Of a DNA stretch of 63,164 bases, positions 43,600 to 52,727 are shown piece by piece. The position numbers were made by a program, and so were the translations under genes. Within the stretch, counting starts at the first letter, position 1. The number at the start of each line of letters is the position of its first letter. The notes under the pieces are model-generated. The model was given only the letters and a program-made list of their open reading frames with translations. It was not told where the DNA came from and made no database searches. Source of the DNA: Roseomonas sp. (GTDB taxonomy: Bacteria; Pseudomonadota; Alphaproteobacteria; Acetobacterales; Acetobacteraceae); the NCBI GenBank assembly GCA_020249505.1, contig JADCFN010000035.1, positions 1 to 63,164 on the forward strand, written 5' to 3'.

Positions 43600-43962
43600 A
43601 TGGCTGAACCCAATTTCACCGTGCTTTATGTGACGGATGTTTCGGCAAGTACGAAATTCTACACCGATCTGCTGGGTCGCCCGCCAGTCGAAGCTTCGCC
43701 TGGTTTCGCCCTTTTCGCCTTGAAAAGTGGCATGATGCTGGGTCTTTGGCGGCGTTCGGAGGTGCAGCCCCCAGCAACAGGCCCAGGCGGTAGCGAATTG
43801 TCATTCCAGGTAGCGGATCCGGCGGCGGTTATCGCGTTACATGCGGAATGGATGGCGCGCGGCCTCAGCATCATTCTAGCGCCAGCTAAAATGGATTTTG
43901 GCTTTACCTTTCTCGCATGCGACCCGGATGGGCATCGGCTGCGGGTCTTCGCCGAGCCATGA
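43600..43962 (+). CDS. VOC-family (glyoxalase/bleomycin-resistance fold) protein
   Basis: A 120-residue cytoplasmic protein with the paired beta-alpha-beta-beta-beta units of the vicinal oxygen chelate fold. The start (MAEPNFTVLYVTDVSASTKFYTDLL) has AAAGGAGGA five bases upstream; an earlier in-frame ATG at 43558 lies in the operator and is rejected. FAFFALKSGMMLGLW and FTFLACDPDGHRLRVF are typical of single-domain members that resemble drug- or aldehyde-binding proteins. Few metal-binding His/Glu are obvious, so it may bind rather than catalyse. The stop overlaps the EVE gene (ATGA). Confidence 0.87.
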   Translation: MAEPNFTVLYVTDVSASTKFYTDLLGRPPVEASPGFALFALKSGMMLGLWRRSEVQPPATGPGGSELSFQVADPAAVIALHAEWMARGLSIILAPAKMDFGFTFLACDPDGHRLRVFAEP

Positions 43963-44414
43963 ATGGCGGTTGGATCGCCGTGGCTTGCGCCGATCATGTC
44001 GCTTTGGGCGTGGCGGGCGGCTTCATGCAGGTCTGCCACGGCAAGGCAGCGCCGCTGCGCCGCATGCGTCCGGGGCAGCATGTCGCCTATTATTCGCCGA
44101 CCGAGGCGTTCCGCGGGCACCAACCACTACAAGCCTTCACAGCAATCGGCGTCATTCGTGATTCGGAACCGTATTACTTCGATATGGGCGGGGGATTTCG
44201 GCCCTGGCGACGCGATGTAGATTGGCTTGTCAGTCAGTCGGCAGATATCCGCCCCCTTTTGGAACAGCTGGAATTCGCCGCTGGTCGAGGTTCCGGCTGG
44301 GGTTTTCCGCTTCGCTTTGGAGTCTTGGCTGTGAGCGATGCTGACATGGCGGTTATTGCCTTTGCGATGAGCGCAAGACTGTCAGCCGCGAAACCGGGTG
44401 CAGCCAGGGCGTGA
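43959..44414 (+). CDS. EVE-domain protein
   Basis: A 151-residue protein of the EVE/PUA-like fold, known to bind modified bases in nucleic acids. The start MNGGWIAVACADHVALG overlaps the VOC stop; family features are GGFMQVCHGKAAPLRRMRPGQHVAYYSP and AFTAIGVIRDSEPYYF. The rest (FRPWRRDVDWLVSQ, the WGFPLRFG block) matches the compact EVE proteins that follow a VOC gene. It is translationally coupled to VOC and is probably under the WYL regulator. No restriction or defence genes are next to it. Confidence 0.82.
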   Translation: MNGGWIAVACADHVALGVAGGFMQVCHGKAAPLRRMRPGQHVAYYSPTEAFRGHQPLQAFTAIGVIRDSEPYYFDMGGGFRPWRRDVDWLVSQSADIRPLLEQLEFAAGRGSGWGFPLRFGVLAVSDADMAVIAFAMSARLSAAKPGAARA

Positions 44415-44428
44415 GTCATGCACAGCCA

Positions 44429-46141
44429 TCAGGCCACCCGCCCCGCCCGCAATAACCGCCCCGGCAGCGCGCCAGTCGCTACGCCATCGCGATAGGTCAC
44501 CGCACCATTCACAATGGTCGCGGCATAACCTTCGGCCTTTTGCAGCAAGCGCCGACCACCCGCCGGCAAATCGCGCACCATGCGCGGCGCCTGCAGCTTC
44601 AGCGCGGCGAAATCAATCACATTCACATCGGCCTTCATGCCGGCGCGCAAAACGCCACGATCATGCAGGCCCGCCGCGCGTGCCGTGTCAGATGTCAGGC
44701 GGCGGATCATATCCTGCACCGGGAATACCGCCTCCTTCGCATCCCGCGCCCAATAGGAAAGCAGAAAGGTCGGGAAGGACCCGTCCGAGATGAAGCCCAC
44801 ATGCGCGCCACCATCGGAAAGCCCGGCAATGGCATTGGGGTGGCGCAGACACTCCGCACTAGCCGAAAGCGTGTAATCGGCGAAATTCGTGAGCGGCGCG
44901 AAGATGAAGCCACGCCCATCATCGGCAATCAGCAGATCGTAAGCGACTTCTTCTGGCTTCCGCCCTTCCCGCGCGGCCATGGCGGCGATGGAAGCCGAAA
45001 CCGGCGGCGCATAATCCGGCGGATCGCCAAAGGGGAACATGCGCTCAAAGGCAAGGCGCGAAATCAGCGGAAAATTGCTGCCCGAAATGCGATCCTCCGA
45101 AAGAATCCGCGCGCGCCTTCCCGGTTCCGCCATGGCGGCGGCGCGCTCGGCCGCCGGCAGGTGTGCGATTTCCTTATAGCTCGGGCAGCCGGAAAACGGG
45201 TTCTGACTGCCTTCCAGGCCCAGCAGAATGCCAATCGGGCGCGGCGGAAAGACGGGTCGGATCGGCAGCCCTGCCGCCGCTGCGCCATCGGAAAGGGAGA
45301 GCAATTCCTTCCAGGCTTCCGTGCGGTCATGCCGCGCGGTCAGTGAAAACACCACCGGCTGCCCAGTCGCTTCCACCACGCGCCGTACCATGGCGAATTC
45401 GGTTGCGGGGTCGGGCGTATTCCAATCGGAAACCAATTCCAGCAAGCCGCCGCCGCCATCGCGCAAGCCTTGCGCCAATCCGCGCAGCTCATCTTCCTGC
45501 GCGCGGAGAGTCGGCGTCGGGTCGCCCTTCAAGGTCTTGTGGCTGATGGTCCGAGATGTCGAAACACCAAAGGCACCAGCGCGCACCGCATCGGCAGTGA
45601 TGGCGCGCATGGCGGCAATATCCGCCTGATTGGCGTTTTCCAAATTCAGTGCGCGTTCGCCCATGACATGCACACGCACCGCGCCATGCGGTAGCAGGGC
45701 GCAGATATCCATATCGCGCGGGCGCGCGGCCAAAGCATTCAGATATTCGGGGAAGCTTTCCCAAGCCCAATTCAAGCCTTCATGCAGGATGGGGCCGGGG
45801 ATATCTTCCACGCCTTCCATCAATTCAATCAGCTTGTCACGATCCGCCGCGCGGCAAGGCGCGAAGCCAACGCCGCAATTGCCCATCACCGCCGTGGTCA
45901 CGCCATGCCAGGCGGAAGGTGCCAAATGTGAATCCCACACGGCCTGCCCATCATAATGCGTGTGGATGTCAACAAAGCCGGGTGTCACCAGCTTGCCGCG
46001 CGCATCAATTTCAGTGGCGCCGCGTTCCGGCACTTGGCCAATGGCGGTAATGCGCCCGCCGGCCATGGCCACATCGGCTTCACGAGGCGCGGCCCCTGTG
46101 CCATCCACCACAACGCCGCCACGGATCACGATATCGGTCAT
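44429..46141 (-). CDS. N-acyl-D-amino-acid deacylase-like amidohydrolase
   Basis: Zinc-dependent amidohydrolase of 570 residues. The start at 46141 (MTDIVIRGGVVVDGTGA) has AGGG nine bases upstream; the ATG three codons earlier sits directly on that site. The metal motif VTPGFVDIHTHYDGQ is followed by a cysteine (VMGNCGVGFAP), which serves as a metal ligand in D-aminoacylases, and by IAGLSDGGAHVGFISDGS near residue 470. The C-terminal beta-sandwich ends the fold. It probably deacylates N-acyl-D-amino acids or related compounds; exact specificity is unknown. It converges on the EVE gene. Confidence 0.87.
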   Translation of the reverse strand: MTDIVIRGGVVVDGTGAAPREADVAMAGGRITAIGQVPERGATEIDARGKLVTPGFVDIHTHYDGQAVWDSHLAPSAWHGVTTAVMGNCGVGFAPCRAADRDKLIELMEGVEDIPGPILHEGLNWAWESFPEYLNALAARPRDMDICALLPHGAVRVHVMGERALNLENANQADIAAMRAITADAVRAGAFGVSTSRTISHKTLKGDPTPTLRAQEDELRGLAQGLRDGGGGLLELVSDWNTPDPATEFAMVRRVVEATGQPVVFSLTARHDRTEAWKELLSLSDGAAAAGLPIRPVFPPRPIGILLGLEGSQNPFSGCPSYKEIAHLPAAERAAAMAEPGRRARILSEDRISGSNFPLISRLAFERMFPFGDPPDYAPPVSASIAAMAAREGRKPEEVAYDLLIADDGRGFIFAPLTNFADYTLSASAECLRHPNAIAGLSDGGAHVGFISDGSFPTFLLSYWARDAKEAVFPVQDMIRRLTSDTARAAGLHDRGVLRAGMKADVNVIDFAALKLQAPRMVRDLPAGGRRLLQKAEGYAATIVNGAVTYRDGVATGALPGRLLRAGRVA

Positions 46142-46223
46142 GGGCTTCATCCCTGCTTGCTTGAAGAACAGGCTAAACCATGACTGGTCTTTATGGAAAG
46201 CGGGCCGACAGGCTTAGCGGGGC

Positions 46224-47585
46224 TCAATTCGCGGGGTCGCCAATTTCCTCAAACGCGCGGCGCAGCCGCGCCACCTGGCTTTCCAGGCGTGCCGGCACCG
46301 GCCCGAAACTGAGCGCCTTATTCAGGCTGGCCTCTGCCTCCGCGGTCTGCCCAGTGAAGAGAAACGCCTCCGCACGGCCCACATGAACATCCGCCGAAGT
46401 CGGCGCCCGGCGCGCGGCTTCCGTCATGGCGTCCAGCGCGCCCCTGCTATCATATTGCGCAAGGCGCAGCCGACCCAGCAGCAAATGCGCCGCCGGGCTG
46501 AAGGGGTCATAAACCAGTGCGTCCTGCACCAATTTCAAGGCTTCCAGGCTGCGCCCAAGCCGCAGCATGATCTCGCCCTTTTCGGTCAGGGCCGTTGGGT
46601 CGTCGGACCGCAAATTCAGGCCCTTGTCGATTTCTTCGAGCGCCTTGGCGTAATCGCCCCGCGCCCGAATCACCTGCGCAACGCCCGTGTGGATCCAGAA
46701 GGCACCGGGGTCCAATTGCCGGGCGCGCGCGTAATCCTGCATGGCGGCGTCTGGCCTGCCCATCAGGAAATGCGCGCGGCCACGCCCATAGATAAAGCCG
46801 CCATCATTCGGATTATTCGCTACCAGCGCCGAGAAGATCGCATAGGCTTCCTCACCCCGGCCAGAGCGCAGCAAGGAACGGCCAATCAGGGCGCGCACTG
46901 TGCGTTCCGCATCCGCATCAAGCCCGTCAAGCAGCAGCATGCGGGTCAGCCGTTCACGTACTTCGGTTTCAACACCAAGGGTTTGCGCCAAGTGCCAAGC
47001 ATAAAGCTTGGGGAAGACAAAGCGCCAAACCTCTGGCGCGCCGGCGGCCAAAAGCTCATCAACCTGATTGAGGGCGAAGCCGCCGATATCGGCAATCTGG
47101 CCATGCCCCGCGAGACGCAGGCGGAGCTTCAGCTTATCCTCATCCTGGATGATCTCGCCTGAAACACGGCGCGGCGCGATACCCAAAAGATTGCGCGCGA
47201 TATCGGCCAGGGAGCGCAGCGAAATGCCGGCAATGGGTACGTTGAAATCGGGCTTCTGCCCAACAAGTTCCACATTCGGCCGTACCACCCTTTCGGATTT
47301 CACAAGCCGTTCCGCGGCGGCGATCTGATCCAGCAGGCGCAGCGCCACCACTTCGGCCGTAAGCCCCGTTTCGGCAAGCCGCGCGGGCACTTGGATGGGC
47401 GCGACCTCGATCGTGTCCTGGTGGATTTCGCGGATGATCATGATCGTCAGCACCACCAGGATGATCACCGGCAGCACCGCGAAGAGCGCAGCTTGAAAAC
47501 TGGTCCAAAGACTGACGAAAAGATGGTTTTGGCGTTGCTTGCCGGCCGCGCCCTCGCCAGCCGGGTTTTTCTGCGGGTCAGTCAT
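46224..47585 (-). CDS. Membrane-anchored TPR protein
   Basis: A 453-residue protein with a short basic cytoplasmic start, one transmembrane helix (about residues 30-52) and a periplasmic part. After a 170-residue region without known domain come several tetratricopeptide repeats (for example GRGEEAYAIFSALVANNPND, GRPDAAMQDYARARQLDP, GDYAKALEEIDKGLNL and GRSLEALKLVQDALVYDP) that make a protein-binding scaffold. It lies 105 bases downstream of the penicillin-binding protein gene on the same strand. A link to cell-wall assembly is possible but only suggested by this neighbour. Confidence 0.8.
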   Translation of the reverse strand: MTDPQKNPAGEGAAGKQRQNHLFVSLWTSFQAALFAVLPVIILVVLTIMIIREIHQDTIEVAPIQVPARLAETGLTAEVVALRLLDQIAAAERLVKSERVVRPNVELVGQKPDFNVPIAGISLRSLADIARNLLGIAPRRVSGEIIQDEDKLKLRLRLAGHGQIADIGGFALNQVDELLAAGAPEVWRFVFPKLYAWHLAQTLGVETEVRERLTRMLLLDGLDADAERTVRALIGRSLLRSGRGEEAYAIFSALVANNPNDGGFIYGRGRAHFLMGRPDAAMQDYARARQLDPGAFWIHTGVAQVIRARGDYAKALEEIDKGLNLRSDDPTALTEKGEIMLRLGRSLEALKLVQDALVYDPFSPAAHLLLGRLRLAQYDSRGALDAMTEAARRAPTSADVHVGRAEAFLFTGQTAEAEASLNKALSFGPVPARLESQVARLRRAFEEIGDPAN

Positions 47586-47690
47586 CGGTCACAAGGGTCA
47601 CGTAATGGGAATCGCCAAGGGTCGGGAAGGGGAGAGCAACGGCTGTTTAAGGCAGATACGCCGGAAGCGGAAATAGGGGGCAGACAGGGC

Positions 47691-49496
47691 CTACCCGCGT
47701 GGGCTGGCGGCCGCGGCGCTTTCCAGAGTTTCCCGGAACAGCCGGGCGGGCAACCCGCCGCCGGCGACATTATCCATCGGCACGCCATCATCATTGCCGA
47801 GCCAAACGCCGATCACCAGGCCACCGCTTATGCCGATGAACCAGGCATCGCGATATTCCTGGGTGGTGCCGGTTTTGCCAATAACAGTCCGGCCCGGAAT
47901 AGCAGCAGCACGGCCCGTGCCACGCGCCACCACCGCCGCCATCATGCTGCGCATGGCTTCCATATGCTCGGGCGCAAAGGCGCGTTCAGGCTCTGGTCGC
48001 GGCAATGGCCAGGGGCGGCCTTCGGCCTGCACTTGTGTCACGCCAAAGGGCTCCACCCGAAAGCCACCATTTGCAAAGGGGGCATAGGCCGCCACCAGAT
48101 CAAGCAGCGTCACTTCGCCAGTACCAAGCGCAATCGTGGCATCACGCGGAAAGGGGCCATCCAGCCCGGCGCGGCGTGCAGCTTCCGCCACTTTGCGATG
48201 CCCGCCCGCGCGCTGCATCAGCCGCACGGCGGAGGTATTCACGCTCTGCGCCAAAGCCTCTTCCACGCTGATTTCGCCACGTGCGCGCCATTGCCCATTG
48301 CTCGGTGACCAGCCGCCAAGATTAAGCGCCGTATCGGCGATCATGTCCTGCGGCCCGATGCCGGCTTCCAAGGCGGCGAGAAAAACAAACGGCTTGATGG
48401 CGCTGCCCGGTTGGCGCCGCGCCTGGGTTGCGCGGTTAAAGGGGCTATTGCGGTAATCCTTGCCACCCGCCATGGCGCGCACCGCACCGGTTGCGGCATC
48501 CATCGCTACTACTGCGCCCTGGAATACGCCGGCCCGCGCGCCTAGCCCGGCCAGGATCGCGTCAATCCGCGCCTCGGCCGCCGCCTGCAAAACGGGATCG
48601 AGTGTGGTGCGCAATACCAGATCAGCATTTCCTGGCGCGCGGCCCGCCATGCCATCCTGCACCCAATCGGCGAACCAGCCGGCATCGCGCGAAGGTGCCG
48701 GGGTGAAGCGTATAGCCTCGGCCGCCTGCAAGGCCTGGGTCGCTGTCAGTACGCCGGTTTCGGTCATGGCGGTCAGCACTTCCATCCCGCGCGCCACGGC
48801 CGCAGCCTGATTGACGCGCGGATTGATGCGCGATGGCGCCTTGGGCAGCCCGCCCAGCACCGCCGCCTGCCCCGGTGTCAGGCGCCTGGCCGAGACGCCA
48901 AAATAAAGCCGCGCCGCTGCATCCACGCCGTAGGTGCCCGCCCCGAGATAAACGCGGTTCAAGTAGATCTCGAGCAATTCATCCTTGCTGAAGCGCTGTT
49001 CCAGCCAAAAGGCGAGCATGGCTTCCTGCGCCTTGCGCTTCAGGCTGCGTTCCGGCGTCAGGAACAGGTTTTTCGCCAATTGCTGCGTCAGGGTTGAGCC
49101 GCCCTGCACCACGCGGCCCGAGGTGAAATTGGCATGCACCGCGCGCAAGAGCCCGATCGGGTCTATGCCCCAATGCTCGCGAAAGCGCCGATCCTCAATA
49201 GCGATGAAAGCGGCCGGTAGATGCGCCGGCATGTCGCGCAGCCTGAGCGTTTCTCCATACAAATCGCCATTGGTCGCAAGCAGTTTGCCATCGGAAGTGA
49301 GCAGCGTGGTGGAAGGCCGCCGCGTTGTCGCAAGCGCCGATTCCGGGCGCGGCAAATCCCAGGCCAAAACCAGCAATACCACGGAAGCCGCGATCAGCCC
49401 CCAGATTGTCGCAAGGAAACCAAAGCGCAAAAGCCCGAAGCGTCGCCGCGGACGTGCTGCGGGACGTGAGGGGGGGGCAGAAAGACGCGCGCCCAT
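47691..49496 (-). CDS. Class A penicillin-binding protein (PBP1A-type)
   Basis: Bifunctional peptidoglycan synthase: glycosyltransferase plus transpeptidase, anchored in the inner membrane. The frame is open to 49748; the ATG at 49496 is preferred because it leaves about 25 basic residues before the single helix (FLATIWGLIAASVVLLVLAW) and gives 601 residues; the ATG at 49565 is a real alternative. The GT51 motifs are AIEDRRFREHWGID and GGSTLTQQLAKNLFL; the transpeptidase motifs are SAIK, SVN and KTGTT. It is shorter than typical PBP1A because it lacks the OB-like insert. Confidence 0.9.
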   Translation of the reverse strand: MGARLSAPPSRPAARPRRRFGLLRFGFLATIWGLIAASVVLLVLAWDLPRPESALATTRRPSTTLLTSDGKLLATNGDLYGETLRLRDMPAHLPAAFIAIEDRRFREHWGIDPIGLLRAVHANFTSGRVVQGGSTLTQQLAKNLFLTPERSLKRKAQEAMLAFWLEQRFSKDELLEIYLNRVYLGAGTYGVDAAARLYFGVSARRLTPGQAAVLGGLPKAPSRINPRVNQAAAVARGMEVLTAMTETGVLTATQALQAAEAIRFTPAPSRDAGWFADWVQDGMAGRAPGNADLVLRTTLDPVLQAAAEARIDAILAGLGARAGVFQGAVVAMDAATGAVRAMAGGKDYRNSPFNRATQARRQPGSAIKPFVFLAALEAGIGPQDMIADTALNLGGWSPSNGQWRARGEISVEEALAQSVNTSAVRLMQRAGGHRKVAEAARRAGLDGPFPRDATIALGTGEVTLLDLVAAYAPFANGGFRVEPFGVTQVQAEGRPWPLPRPEPERAFAPEHMEAMRSMMAAVVARGTGRAAAIPGRTVIGKTGTTQEYRDAWFIGISGGLVIGVWLGNDDGVPMDNVAGGGLPARLFRETLESAAAASPRG

Positions 49497-49665
49497 GGCC
49501 TCTCTGGCCGGGCTTCGGGGGGGCGTGCCGCGACCTTCTGAGGATTTGGCCGATGCTCGGGCCATGCGTTTGCATATCACGCCGGACCTTGCGGCGAAAC
49601 AGTGATTGACGCGGCGGGATAAGCCCCGGAACATCGACGTGGTTTCAGGAGCGCCAGGCTTGGCA

Positions 49666-50808
49666 ATGTCTCGCGGGATTTGGGTGATTGGCGCGGCGGT
49701 CTTCACCATTGGTTTTTCCACAACGCTCGCCATGCCGCTTTTCACCACCTATGCGGCGCGGGATGGCCAGGGCGCGGGCGGGCTTTCCGCCGCCTTCATT
49801 GCCTATGCGGCGAGTGCGATCATCTCAGCACCGCTATTGGGCGGGATGTCGGATCGCATTGGGCGTAAGCCCTGCATTCTGGCCGCGCTGGCGCTGACCA
49901 TTTGCGGCACGATTGCGCTGATCACGGCGCCGGGGCTTGCCGCGCTTGCCTTTGCACGCGGCATGCAGGGGCTGGCGGTGGGTTTGCTTGCCGGTGGTGC
50001 CACGGCCTGGGCGGCAGAATTGGCGGCGGGGCCTGAAGCTGGCCGCCGCGCCGCGCAAGTCACCACACTTGCGAGTGCGAGCGGCTTTGCCGCCGGCGGC
50101 ATCGCGACCATGATCGCTATTGAAATCTTCGGACCCACTGAACCACCGCTGACTTTTTGGCTGCATATGACGGCGCTGGCGACGATCTTCGTGCTGGTGT
50201 TCTTCCTGCCGGAAACTAAAACCCCGGCACGTGTGGCGTGGCTGCGCATGCCAAGCTTTCCGCGCGGCACCTTACCGCTCTCACTGAGTATGCTGGCTGC
50301 CTGGGCGGTGACGGGCACGGTGATCACCGCCGTGCCAACAGCGCTGACCGAAGCCGGCTATCCGCGCATGGGGCCGCTTGCGGTGTGCTTCATGATCCTG
50401 GTGGGGGCCTTGGTGCAGCAATTAATGGCGCGAATTGCCGCGCGCCGCTTGGTATTGCTTGGCCTGCCGGTGCTGGTGCTGGGGGCCGGTTTGGTGATGT
50501 GGGGCACGCTGCATGCGGCACTGCCCGCGCTGCTGCTGGGCGGGGCGCTGGTGGGCAGTGCGGCTTACGGTTTTTTGTATATTGGCGGGTTAGCGGGGGT
50601 TTCCGAAAAAGCAGGGCTTGATCGTGCCCGCGCGGCGGCGGGCGTTTTTCTGGTGGCGCATATCGGCTTTTGCATCCCGCCGCTGCTGGCAGGTTTTGCG
50701 ATGGATGCGTTCGGCGCCGGCGCGACGCTGACGGTATTTTGGTTATTGCTGGCGGGCTTCGCGGCAAGCCTGATGTGGGCGCTGCGCGAAACCCGCAAAG
50801 AAACCTAA
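49666..50808 (+). CDS. MFS drug/metabolite transporter
   Basis: Inner-membrane major facilitator of 380 residues and about 12 helices. The frame opens with a TTG at 49606, but the ATG at 49666 (MSRGIWVIGAAVFTIGF) leads directly into helix 1. The loop 2-3 motif GGMSDRIGRKP is intact, as in the DHA1 (TetA-like) drug/proton antiporter group. The rest is hydrophobic with no clear specificity marks. It is divergent from the PBP gene and converges on the flavin monooxygenase gene, their stops directly adjacent. Confidence 0.85.
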   Translation: MSRGIWVIGAAVFTIGFSTTLAMPLFTTYAARDGQGAGGLSAAFIAYAASAIISAPLLGGMSDRIGRKPCILAALALTICGTIALITAPGLAALAFARGMQGLAVGLLAGGATAWAAELAAGPEAGRRAAQVTTLASASGFAAGGIATMIAIEIFGPTEPPLTFWLHMTALATIFVLVFFLPETKTPARVAWLRMPSFPRGTLPLSLSMLAAWAVTGTVITAVPTALTEAGYPRMGPLAVCFMILVGALVQQLMARIAARRLVLLGLPVLVLGAGLVMWGTLHAALPALLLGGALVGSAAYGFLYIGGLAGVSEKAGLDRARAAAGVFLVAHIGFCIPPLLAGFAMDAFGAGATLTVFWLLLAGFAASLMWALRETRKET

Positions 50809-52575
50809 TCAAACCAACCCTTCTTCCCGCGCCTTGATCTGCATCGCAAGATATTTCGAATACATCCGGCATTGCGCAAAGGAACCGCCGGTGAACCACA
50901 GGCCCTGTTGCGGCGTTTCCATCCACATATTGCGCAATTCCTGATCGGCCTCATCAAATCCCCAGACCTTGCCGACGCGATCCGCCACCGCATCGCCAAA
51001 GAAGCCGCGCACCAGATGATCCTGGCCCTTATAGCCAGTCGCGAGCACCAAAAGCTCCGCCGGCAATTCGCGCCCATCCTTCATCTTCATGCCGGTTGCG
51101 TTGAATTCGGCGATGTCGTGATACTGGATCAGGCCCACTTCGCGCCGCACCAGCAATTCCGAACAGCCTACATTGAAGTAATACCCACCTCCCCGAGAGC
51201 GATATTTCAGCGGCCAACCCGTGCCATTATCGCCAAACTCCAACCGGAAGCCGATCTTTTCCAACCCATCCAGCAAAGGCTTGTCCAATTCCCGCGTCTT
51301 GTCGGTGAGAATCTTATGCGCCTGCTTCATCACCGAAAGCGGGAAGGACACGTTGATCAGATCACGGTCTTCCAGCGTTGGCCCCTTGCCGTAATAAACA
51401 CCATCATAAAGCTGCGCGCTTGGTTCCACATTCACAATCAGTGTCGGGCTGCGCTGCACCATGGTCACCTTGGCGCCATTGCCATGCAGATCCTGCGTAA
51501 TGTCATGCGCGCTGGTGCCGGTGCCAAAAACATAAACCGGCTTGCCCTTCCCTTCCGCGCCATTCTTGAAGCCGTAGGAATGCACAACCTTCCCCTTTAA
51601 GCGATCAAGGGTTGGAATATCCGGCAGGCTCGGCGTGCCGCTGACGCTGGTTGCCATGATGATATGGCGCGGGCGCATGATGCGTTCGCTGCCATCAGCG
51701 AGCTTCAGCCGTGCCACCCAGCACTTCGCCGCCGCGTCATATTCGGCGCCCTCAAAACTCGTTTTGGTCCAGAAATTGATCTCCATGGTCTCGACATAGG
51801 ATTCGATCCAATTGGCGATCTTGTCCTTCGGGATATATTTCGGCCAGGTCTTCGGGAAGGACAGAAACGGGAAGTGATTGCTATGCACCTGGTTGTGCAG
51901 CTTCAGGCCATGGTAGCGCAGGCGCCAATTATCGCCGATCCGCGCCATGCGATCCACGACCAGGGTTTCGATATTGAGCGCACCAAGCCAGGCGGCGGCG
52001 GTGATGCCGGCATGCCCGCCACCAACAACCAGCACCGCCGGGTCATGGCCTTCAAAACGCGCTGCTTCGCGGCGCTTATCCAGCCAATTCGGGCCGTTGA
52101 ATTCGCGTTCAAAGGCCGGTTCCTCACGCGCTTCGCGCATGCTGTCCACATCAAAGCCGCGCAGGCTATCAAGCGCTGTGGTCAGCACCCAAGCCACCGG
52201 CGCATCGCCTGAGGCTTCCGCGCGCTTGAGGCGCAGCAGCGCGGCACCCGTGCCGATCTTGGTCTCAAACCGTAGCACGGCTTCGATGGTGTCTTCGCCG
52301 GCGCGCTCCACAAAGCGCGGCGCGGCGCGTTCCTCATCAATGGCGAAATCCCGCGCGCCGGCTTCCTGCACCGCGGCCAAAAGCGCCTCCACCAGTGCCC
52401 CCTGACCGCTCACGGTACGGATACGCCGGCCCAGCGCCACAATATCGCGCCAATGGCTGTCACTACGGAATAACGCGCCAAGCGCTGATTTGTCGCCCGC
52501 CGCCAGTGCCGCATTGAAGCGCTTGAGCCAGGCTTCGATGATATGGCCGATACCTTGTTCCGAAATAACCAGCAT
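50809..52575 (-). CDS. Flavin-dependent monooxygenase with N-terminal NTF2-like domain
   Basis: A 588-residue cytoplasmic FAD/NAD(P)H oxidoreductase. Residues 1-145 are an NTF2/SnoaL-like domain. The FAD motif GGGHAG (185-190) follows, then the FMO-like KLHNQVHSNHFPFLSFPKTW, and the NADPH motif VYVFGTGTSAHD. The exact Baeyer-Villiger FxGxxxHxxxW fingerprint is not seen, so an N-hydroxylating, S-oxidising or related enzyme is more likely; the substrate is unknown. It is divergent from an SDR gene 152 bases away, and the two may share a promoter region. Confidence 0.86.
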   Translation of the reverse strand: MLVISEQGIGHIIEAWLKRFNAALAAGDKSALGALFRSDSHWRDIVALGRRIRTVSGQGALVEALLAAVQEAGARDFAIDEERAAPRFVERAGEDTIEAVLRFETKIGTGAALLRLKRAEASGDAPVAWVLTTALDSLRGFDVDSMREAREEPAFEREFNGPNWLDKRREAARFEGHDPAVLVVGGGHAGITAAAWLGALNIETLVVDRMARIGDNWRLRYHGLKLHNQVHSNHFPFLSFPKTWPKYIPKDKIANWIESYVETMEINFWTKTSFEGAEYDAAAKCWVARLKLADGSERIMRPRHIIMATSVSGTPSLPDIPTLDRLKGKVVHSYGFKNGAEGKGKPVYVFGTGTSAHDITQDLHGNGAKVTMVQRSPTLIVNVEPSAQLYDGVYYGKGPTLEDRDLINVSFPLSVMKQAHKILTDKTRELDKPLLDGLEKIGFRLEFGDNGTGWPLKYRSRGGGYYFNVGCSELLVRREVGLIQYHDIAEFNATGMKMKDGRELPAELLVLATGYKGQDHLVRGFFGDAVADRVGKVWGFDEADQELRNMWMETPQQGLWFTGGSFAQCRMYSKYLAMQIKAREEGLV

Positions 52576-52727
52576 GTGCTTCCGCCTTCAATCCACCGCG
52601 CCCAACCGGGCGCCTTTTCTGGCGTGATCCTAAGCGCCGAAGCGCAACGCCGCAAATCCTGCCTGCGGGCGGATTTCATCCCGGACCGAATGCGCCTATC
52701 CTTAACGTTGAAGATGGAGAAACGCTC

